A stretch of 64,000 nt of DNA from Dendrophyllia cribrosa (Eukaryota > Cnidaria > Anthozoa > Scleractinia > Dendrophylliidae), in NCBI GenBank assembly GCA_024195265.1, contig JAJLRJ010000002.1, positions 19,046,307 through 19,110,306 on the forward strand. Reading direction: 5' to 3'. Below, one piece after another: positions 1-10,190 of the stretch (position 1 is the first letter of the stretch; every line of letters begins with the position of its first letter). The translations under genes were made by a program, and so were the position numbers. A model generated the notes under the pieces. That model was not told where the DNA came from and ran no database searches. It saw nothing but the letters and a program-made list of their open reading frames with translations.

Positions 1-499
1 ACAACCCGCAGTTAGCATAGCTAGTCGACGCGGGTTGTCAAAAATAAGAACAAAATTTAACATTAGCTCCTAGTAATATGACTGAAATTAACATTAGCAT
101 TATTAACATTAGCTCCTGTCTTTGATAAAATAATAACATCGTTTAAAAGCATGCAACTTTATCATTGACGTAATAAATGGATAAAATATTGACTAAGCAC
201 AGGTGATAACAAAGTGTTGATTGAGTTTAGTTCAGTTCCAATGGAAGCAAGGTAGTCATTTCCAGGAAAAGTATGTTTTTTTTAACTATATCACATGTGG
301 AAATCGTTGCGCGGCGGTGATTTGTTTTAATTTGTTTTCTTTTTTTCGTTCGTTGCTTTATTTAGTTGAATTGTTACTCCAACAAGCCCAAGCGGAATAC
401 ATTTATATCGCTACCTATAATATTCAGGTTATAAAAAAACCTCCCCTTTACCACCCCTTCATGAAATGGTTTTAGTTTCGTTTATTTTATTTTTTATAC
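1..499. other. Intron/downstream sequence with no recognised exon
   Basis: No exon with acceptable splice sites and a recognisable domain is visible on the minus strand here. Positions 1-38 hold a 9-bp inverted repeat (acaacccgc / gcgggttgt) around a 20-bp loop. Positions 60-120 contain three spaced copies of 'aacattagc'. The remaining exon or exons of the WFIKKN-like gene should lie to the left. Confidence 0.5.
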
Positions 500-712
500 C
501 TGTATCCTGGCATTTAGGTTCTCCAAATAACGTATTAATGCTTGTGTCCTTTACAATTCTCCCGTTTTCCGTGTCAACACAAAAGCACATCACTCCTCGA
601 CACTGAACTCTCTCGAAGGTTCCATCATGCCGACATCGGGGAATCTCTTGCTTCGGTCGAGGGCTTATGGAATTTGTCATGTACTGTTTCTGACAGAGCG
701 TTAAACGAGCAC
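500..712 (-). CDS. Thyroglobulin type-1 repeat exon (third of three)
   Basis: Seventy-one codons, phase 1 at both ends (acceptor aattacag, donor GTATAAA). The first Cys is in LTLCQKQ, followed by [25 protein letters not shown] and the final PKC. It is the last exon of the gene I can support. The reading must continue left of the window because the exon ends with an unfilled phase-1 codon and a splice donor. Confidence 0.85.
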
Positions 713-2475
713 CTGTAATTCAACGGTATGATAGCGATGATTATGTTGGTGTGGCTTACTTGTTGTGCCCGAGAGTAGGACTGGTAAAGAAAGCAGCGTG
801 GTGGCAAGTACGAGAGCCCGTCAAGAGTTTTCAAGTGTGATCCAACACGACTATATTCCTTTACAGTGTAAGTAACATGAAAGTAAACAATACTTGCCTG
901 CATTTCTGAACATAAGTAGAGATAAAATCGCATACAAACCTAATGCGGGGCACTTTAAAGGTCCCCTAGTCTTGGTTCCTTCAAGTTCGGAACCATTTTT
1001 GTTAACACACCAACAGAATCCAGTTGACCCACTACATTGCACCTCCTCGTAGCTACCGTCTTGCTTACAACGAATTAAATACGAACTGCCAAAAGGAAGA
1101 CCGCTGGAATTCTTTTCCGCCATTTGACAGGAGGTCATAACACCAACTGAAAAAGAGGATTTTAAAAATTTAAGGCAATAAAATTTTCAAATCAATAAAA
1201 CAAAACTTTATGGAAATAATGATCGTAGTTGTTAAACCCTTAGCAAAGGGCTTTGCAGCGTTTAGCAAGGTGACAGCATTTGCGCTAAAGTGTTTCGTTT
1301 GGATTAGGCCGAAACTATCTCGTGAGTTCAGAGTGAGCATGTTTCTATCATGATTCGCGTAATGCATCGCCGGATGATATTTTTTAATGATTTCATTCGT
1401 GTTCAGTTTCAGCCTAGTGTGAACACGGTATTTGTAACTTGTCATTGTCTTATCGTTTATAAGTTTAATAAACAGTCGCTATGTGGACACTTAACAGAGT
1501 TAAATTGAAGCAAACCACAACGAGAAAGAGGGAGAGAAGATGCAGTTAAGAAAACTAAAAATTGGAAGAAAAAAAAAACATATTGCGAGCATACAATTCT
1601 GGAATTGGGAAAGAGCAGGGTAGTTTTCTAGCAACATTTTAGCTCATTTGTCTTCCATCCGATTAATCCCAAACTAGAGACACCAATCACAAATTAACAA
1701 AATCGAGCTTTTTTATTATATAAGTATAGAATAACTGGTCACAATTTGGGATTTGTCCAGACATAAATAAAAATTCTTCAATTCATGCAAGTTGCTCTGA
1801 GACTATTGATAATGGTAAGAATAATTTATACTCTAAGAATCCCTCTGAGACTATTGATAATGGTAAGAACAATTTATACTCTAAGAATCCCTCTGAGACT
1901 ATTGATAATGGTAAGAATAATTTATACTCTAAGAATCCCTCTGAGACTATTGATAATGGTAAGAATAATTTATACTCTAAGAATTCCGCGTAGTCCCTTT
2001 ACCGGATGGTAGTAGCGATGTACAGTTCAGAGGATGTTGCCGAGGAACTCTTGTTCCAGTTATTTCTTCCCCTTCTTCGTCCGTGCAAAAGCAAACTGAT
2101 CCATGACATTGTATCTCCTCGTATCCTCCATCAGGACGACATTTTGGTACAAAAACACCCAGACGTTTATTGCGTCTAGCCTCCAGCTGTTGCCGTAAAC
2201 ATGGACTGTTCGCTACTGGATCATCTGCTAAAAATGTAAATATTGGAAGATGTTAACGGAAATAGAACAATTACCAGTAAATATTTAATAAATTTTTGTT
2301 TGTTATATGTCGTTCAGTGATTAGTTTGTTTAAAATTGAAGCCATGTAGTGTTAGGATATGAGGCTAATCACACAACTTGACCAAAACAGCCATGTGACC
2401 AACACAACTACGTGACCGCACAACCACCGCATCGAAAAGGACACATTATTACATGTAATGTATGCTGAAGAAACT

Positions 2476-2518
<43 letters not shown>

Positions 2519-5500
2519 GCTTTAATATTTATAAATTATTACATAATAGTTCTTCTAGCCAGTCTTGTTGCCAATTTAAAGATTTTGGGTAAAAATTTAA
2601 CTATACGTTGAGTTTAAATACACTAAGTAGTTACTACTCTCATACATAAATGATTTCAAAACGCCAAAAGGAACTATCTTAAATTAGCGAAGGGAGAGCG
2701 AACCAATTTCAGTTTTCAGCTTTTTTCTAGATACAAGGGAAGAACTTGAAAAACTATTGACCCTGTTTTTTCAAGTGTAAACCATTTCCATCCTGGCCAT
2801 CCGTAGCCAAAGCATTTATTTATTGCTTTAGTAAAAACCTGGACCATTAGTATTAGGTTTGTATTAAAAGAAATGTGCCGTTTGGTCAACTGAAACTTAG
2901 GTGACATAACCCCTTTAAGGTAATCCAGATTCCATGCTAATGGGAACAGAAATCTGGACAAAAAGATAAATCAATGTTTATTGATTGCCAATAAGTGTTA
3001 ATTCATGTTCTCTTCGTATAGATGGTCTGCAAGATCGTTATTTGGATTAGGAAGTATTTACCCAAAACCACATCCATACACCAATTCAAGCGATCCAACC
3101 CTGTTCGAACTTGAGCCGTTTGTTTTTAAAACTAAAATTACTTTATGGCGCTCGACAGAAAATGAGCCCAAATCGGGGGAATCCGAAGTGACCGGAAACG
3201 ACTTGAAAATTTCATATAAAAAGCGTTTACGTACCCTTGCATCGCTGTTGACACATTGTTTTGGTGTTAAATCGGTTAGCGTTACCGCCGCACCCGCCGT
3301 ACACGAACTGTTCGCATCGTGATGTGTTCGCATTGTAAAACCATGTTGGCATAAAGCCTCTACAGGGGCCCTCAATCATTGGCAAATTGCAAACATCTCC
3401 AACTGAAAGCCAAATAATGATACAAGTTTGTATAAGTACTGCATGATAATTAAAGTAAGGTATTATAATTTTGAGCTGTTAACAAACGTTACATATGATA
3501 AAGAAGTCGAAATTTTAATAATTTATAAATGCATTCACCAAACATGCTATGGTTATTAACATCATTAAATCTAGATTGGAAAAGGATAACTGAAATGTGC
3601 AAGTACACAGACAAGTAAGATGTTGGATATCGGGCGCGTTCAAGAGAAGCTTTTTTCACGTTAACCGGTGGTTACCATCACTTTTAGTTCGTTGCATTAA
3701 AAACTATATCCCAAACTACGTTATGTACCTGCGTGGCCGCAAGCAGAGCTACATGCTTCTTGTGTCTGAAAATTATTCTTGTTTCCACCACAACCGCCGT
3801 ACGCAAATGGTCTACACACACCAGCTCTGCTATCAAAGTACCAACGAACGGCGTATCGTTTGCAGTACCCAGTACTTCGAGGTTGTAAACAGTCTTTACG
3901 AAACAAGGTCTTCTTACCGCCGGTAGATTGCCCTAGGAGAACACATGAAAATAGGTTTCACATTTGAGGTTGAACATGTTCACAATTGTTCCAACACTTT
4001 TTTTTTATTTTGTAGCTGCACTTTCCTGGAACTTAGGTAAAATAATTCCCCCATGGCATTAGCCTTCTCAGCAGGCAGATATTTTTTGCACCCCCCCCCC
4101 CCCCCCAAAAAAAAAAAGGCTAGTAAAAGTTATCCCCACCTCTCTCCTCCCTTTTTTAATTTGTTCTTAGATACAGACGTCCCATTCCGTTGCCCCGTAG
4201 TTGCCTACAGAGGATGCTATCTTGGGATTTAACTTGCAATTCATCCGTCTATATATCGCTTACCTATCTCCTCGTTGCTCTTTTATACCACCTAACTCCC
4301 CCTCCCACACCTCCCCAACACACACCACCCTACACACACCCCTCTTAGCTCTTTACGCTAAGGAGGTAGCTTCGTTGATGTTTGCGCAGGCTCGTCACTC
4401 CTGCATCACTTTATCAAAACTAGGTTTAAAATATGGTTTGTATCTTAAGGGAGGGATGGATTCGTTTGGATTCGGGTTCAGGTTCAGGTTCGAGAATCCG
4501 TCTTCGTTGTAGACCTCACTTAATTGGGCTATTCAGGGTAAAACGGTCAAGTCGGGTTATATTAAAAGCAACTCGCTCATAATTCACACTCACCGTCAAC
4601 AGTTACATTTATTTCCGCTTCTGCTGTGGTGAATCCGTCGTACGCCATACATTTATACATCCCACTATCGTGCATGTCGACATCCAGGATATCTAACCTG
4701 TCCATACGTGGCACCATTCGGTTTGGCAAAGTTCGAAGTCCAACCTTTTGCCACGTGATACTGACGGGATCTCCTTCAAACCGGCACGTGAGCTCACCTT
4801 GTTCATAAGCGGGAAGAACTTGCTTCTTTTTATGGGCTGCACTGACTTTTACCTTGTCCCCATCTGGATGTAATAAATCGATTCCAGTAAAAGAAAGGTT
4901 AGTATAACACTGCGTGATCGAAGGTCTCAATAATTTGGCCATAAAAAAATGTAAATAATAAGACCTGTTCCTTTGCATATATGGCTATTTTATACACATC
5001 AAGTTGAATTGACAGCCAAAATGGATATTGTTGAATGGAAACTGACTTAATATCCCCTAAATTATACCCGGCTGTTATTATCATTATTTGTGATGTAATA
5101 AGTTATATCTAAAAAACAGTTGTTAGTTTTCGTCACCTATCTCCAAAAAAGCGGCCATGATCGAACCTCCAATGAAAGATACAACTAATTATAATATGTT
5201 TTTTGAAATTTCAAACAATAAACAACACCAAATGAAAATAATCAGCAGGGGAGTGGGATGATGGCCAACATATCGTGAGCCAAGTGCTGCATCGTGATGA
5301 CCACGACGACAGTAAATGACACTCACTTGGATGGCACTTTCCATATCTGTGTATCTTAATATCCATTGCTCCCAAAATGCAGGCAGTTCTGTTTAACTCG
5401 CATGCACTCTTGTAGGGAATTCCATCAGTTCCGCAGACGTTTTCTCCCAGAAGTGGAGTGGGACATTTCGACCGGCAGGAGCATCTAGGAGAATTGTATT

Positions 5501-8500
5501 TGTCCAGCAGGCAGACTTCCCCTGGGAACTTACAGACTTTCCGGGAACAAAGCACTGAAGAACAACAAAATTCACGTTCAATATACTATAGAGCGGCTGT
5601 TAAGTCATTAGATGTCGGGAAAGTGCTTGATCAGCAATCCTTCAGCCCATTTGTACCTCTTGGTCGCTAACGGATACACTTTGGTGAAAGGATAGCAATG
5701 GGGTATCACAGTATCAGACTACAGAGGTATTAGGACAATTAATAAGAGATAGTTGATTTGACGGCTTTTCCGAGCTTTTTGCGAAACAAAAATAAAAATC
5801 ATGCAAACGAATCGCACGACACCAATTACAAGACAATGCCAGTATCAATAGTCCAAGAGGATGGTTTTAGAGTCCAGACACAAAACAAAGAAACTACTCC
5901 TTCATTGTGGTACAGCTGTTCTGTATTTAAGAGTACTGTCAACTCTCTCTAAGACGGACACCGTCGGGACCAGCCCCAACTGTCCGCCTCTTAGAGAGGT
6001 GTCCGGCTTATAGAGAGTCGAGGTAACGTGACACCAGTAATTCGGAGAACAATAAATGCACTTACATTTCCGTTTTGAAGTATTTTTCACTAAAAAAGGG
6101 CACTTTTCAACCCGAATTGGGGGAGGGGGGACTCCCGTATAAAACGACGAGGGTGCTCGTCATAAATTTTCGAAAAACACCCCAAGGTACCAGAATCTCG
6201 TTTGATGGGCGTGGCTCAAAATAATTTTTACCTCCAAGAGAAACCAATTCTAAAACAACATTCTTTTCTGTCATATTTTTTCGGCTTAATACCCTAAAAG
6301 GTACCGCGGTAATTCCAACGGTGGTCATTTTAGAATTTAGTACCCTAGGAGGTACCAATCTACAAAGTTTGACCCCAAAAAGGTACGACGAGCACTCCCG
6401 TCATTTTTATATGGGAGTACCCCCTCCCCCCGCCCCAAAGCCCCCGCCCCCACCCCTCCCCGGGTTCTCAAGTGTCCGTTGACGGTTTCAAACGAGTCCG
6501 TTGTCCGTCTTAGAGAGGTGTCCGACTTATGGAGAGTTTAGTTACAGTAGAATGACTGAAAAACGGCAGGGACTAACACCAGATGTCCGTCTTATAGAGG
6601 TGTCCGTTAAGAGAGAGTTGACTGTATTACCTTTTTGACATTCGTCCCTCGTCATTAGCAACTCTGGATGTGGGTTACATGTGGTGTAGTGGAAACAGCA
6701 ACTTCGTAAAAAGAACAAATTATTATTTGTACACTTATCATATTATCAACTACTTTCAACCAGTGGGCACCAAACGGACTGAAAAAAACGAATGCTCGTA
6801 CTAAGTAATTAGAGCCTTAAAAATAAGATACCACTGTCACTTTTTTTTAAATGTTATTCTAGAATCCAAATGGTTAGTCATTGGTTCACAAGATGACATT
6901 TCTGAAAGAACGTTAAGAAAAGAAAACTGACTGCCGATTTATAGGTTTCAATGTAGCAGTCTCAATTTGTTTTATATTTCAGTCTGTTACTTGTATATTC
7001 TATTGACACGTCGCTTATAAGGGTGCAGATAGCTGCCTTTAAAAGCCTATTTAAAAATTTTGCGTCAGATTTGACAACCTACAATACACCTAGTTTACCT
7101 CCCTGCCGTGTCATCTCGTGAAATTCTATATCCGCGCTGAATTCTTGGACACAAAATTGTTTGTTTTTACGCTTCCGAAGGCTTCCCCATCAAATATGGT
7201 AATTGTGCTAATTTTAATCCACGGGCTATTGTCAACACTTCATGCAGAGAGAACCATGCGTTGCAAAATAGTGTATTTTATCCCCCGGGAGGTACTCCCT
7301 ATAATGGGCTATACGGGGATGCTTTGCCCGAAAGGGGTACCTTTTTGAGGCTGGAGGTATATGAAAGGGTAGGGATTTCACGAAGTATAGGAAAGCCTAG
7401 GGAAAACACAAGTTGAAGTATAAAAAGGGTAGGGAAATCTGTCATTTAAGTGTTATAAAAAGCACCTTAAAAATATATCAAACAGACGCACATAAGGGCT
7501 ATATGAAAGGGGTACCATTTTCAATGAAAGGTATATGAAAGGGGTACCATTTTCATTGAAAGGTATATGAAAGGGGTACCTTTTCTGTCAAAATCGGTAT
7601 ATGAAAGGGTAAGGGTTTGGACCTTGGGGCGGAGCATCCCCGCACAAAACTTTGTTGTGTACGCCCCCCCCCCCCCCCCCCCCTCCCGGGGGGATTTTAC
7701 CAGACAGCGCTTTGCACGTGCAATTATTGATGCAGAAACATTACGGAGCCTGTTCGTGAATATTTCGCGCATTTTCGGTATCAGCCGTCGCTCTGCGTGC
7801 ATAATATTTTCATAAATGCATACTGATGAGCGGAACCTGTCCCCCCGCGACCTTTTAACGTAAAACAAATACCACTGAACCGATCGAGTTACAACATGTA
7901 AAACTGAGTTTGGCTAGTAAGGTACTAGCCGTTTATTTTCACTGTTTGAAAGGTACTGCTACGCATTCTAATTTATCTGTTGCATTATTTGTGCTTCGAA
8001 TTGTCAGATCTACTTTGGTTTGCATTGACGGTAATTCTTGCAATAATGGATAAAATTGTTAAATTGCCTTACCTTTTGCAGTTGTTCTTAAAACAAAACC
8101 TCGTCCTTCCCGAAAGACAATTAGCATTTCCTTTATTTGACGCTACTGTGGCTTCATCTTTGGGGCAGGCATCTAAAGCAATAAATTCAGTTTTTATTTG
8201 AATGTTTCAAAAAGCAACGTTTTATAAGTGATGCTGTGATGTTTTCGTGATGGTATAATGCAGGCAGTATAGTTAAGTGGACTTATAATATGGAGAATTT
8301 ATGTTAGGTTGCCCCGAATACAACTCGTCCACGTTTTCGAAATAGCCAAATAGTCAGCCCTTACCAGTTATTGACTATTTGCTTCTGTATTCACCAAGGC
8401 GCCAAACTGTCACCCGTAAGCGCCTTAACTAAGGTGATAACCAGTATTCACGAAAACTAAACCTGACCCGCTCCTAATGTTACTTATTGAAACGATCGTT

Positions 8501-9780
8501 GACAGGCTCAACATTAGGTAGGATTTCGTCAATACAGCTCCGGAACCAGCAAACATGGATAACGAACAGAAATTCGTACAATTACAGGGAATGACCAACC
8601 CTACGCTTGCGGTTAAACAAGCATATTTCCGGGCATAAACCTGGTAATTCATTCAAGTATTACAAACTATTTGTACCTTCATCGGGTCCCATGGTCAAAA
8701 TAGGCTCGTAACAGGAGCGTGTTTCACACGTGCTCTTACAGCACTTCTGAGTACTGGAACAGTCTCCATCCCAGTTACATTGTCCCAGTGACGAACAGTT
8801 TCTAATGATGGTCCAAGAGGGGCATCGCCCTTCTTTAACAACTTGTCTTCTGAACCGGCCGGAAATCTTTAGTCTGTTGTCTGCAGCTAAAATTAAAGGA
8901 ATCAAACGGTAATAGGTCCATGATAACAGGTACTGCAGGTACTACTAGTACTACAAGTACTACAGGTACTACAGGTACTACAGGTACTACAGGTACTACC
9001 GGTACTACGGGTACTACGAGTACTACAGGTACTACGAGTACGTTAAATATACAACTATATGGTCATGATAGTGTATAGGAGGCGCTATATTCGTGACGGT
9101 TATCATGGACCTATTACCAATCAAACTCACGCTAGGGCTATGCTTCGTCGGAGTATAAGCTACTTTCTTTGCACTAATAGCGTTGTGTTTTTACTTTTCT
9201 TCAATATGTCGTGTCAGTTCATTTTATTTGTTCTGTTTTATATAACATATAACATGTATATTTTAAAAATGTTATAAAATTCTTTGGGATGTGGAAATTT
9301 TCACCTCTTCAAGAAACATTACTGATATACCTGATCAAATGCTAACGTTTTGATGTTTAGAATAACGTTTATAAAAAAGTTTCTTTCGACTTTCGTTCTC
9401 TTCATTAGGATTCAGTCATTCATAACAATTGCGCTTATGATTTAAGAGGGAATTTTATGTACCCAGTTTTAAGACAGTGACTTTCGGGAAACATTCGTTA
9501 AAATACCTAGGCCCTACTCTTTGGGGCAAAGTTTCACCAGAAATAAGGAAATTACCATCGTTGGATGTGTTTAAGAAAGCCATCAGGAAAGTGGATTTAC
9601 ATGAATTTTTAAACAATGCATGCAAAAACTGCACGCTATGCAGTTCTTGAACTTAATTGAATTTTATTGTGTAGAAAATTTTTAGTAAATTGTTATTGAT
9701 ATTTTAGAATTTTAGATAGGCTAGATAGTGTCCCCAATTATTGGTTTTAACTGCTATATTTTTATTGACACTTGAATAAA

Positions 9781-9812
<32 letters not shown>

Positions 9813-10158
9813 GGTGTGTAAAGGCGTTGAAGTTGAACCAGTGTTGCAAAACATCACAGGAGAAGAGTTGAATAGGGGAGCCAACACCGCCCCGGATGCG
9901 CGGCTGGATATAGTTGCTAGGGGATTCTGGGAGAGGCAGAGGTCCGCTTTTTTTGACGTGAGGGTATGTCACCCTAATGCGGACTCCTATAGAGACAGTG
10001 TTTATTACAAACTCAGTTCCTTTGCGAAGGTATTAATTCAAGATTCAATTCACTGACTAAAAGACAAGTCAGGTACAAAGGAATTCTAGGATTCCTAAAA
10101 TAACTGCACGGTATGAATGAAAATTATCTCTCCATTAATCCAATAGGCATTAACCTTA

Positions 10159-10190
<32 letters not shown>

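Noticed and set aside
1..38. Short inverted repeat at the window start as an intact MITE end
   Set aside because: Only 9-bp arms around a 20-bp loop, with no partner end in view.
1785..2012. Repetitive 75-codon plus-strand frame
   Set aside because: It arises only because the tandem repeat unit is 48 bp, a multiple of three.
3235..3932. Kunitz domains as a cnidarian venom Kunitz peptide gene
   Set aside because: Both are phase 1-1 exons inside a long multi-domain gene between Ig and thyroglobulin exons, which fits a WFIKKN-like protein instead.
8930..9045. Possible CRISPR-like array
   Set aside because: The repeats are 9 bp with no spacers, in a eukaryotic intron; it is a minisatellite.
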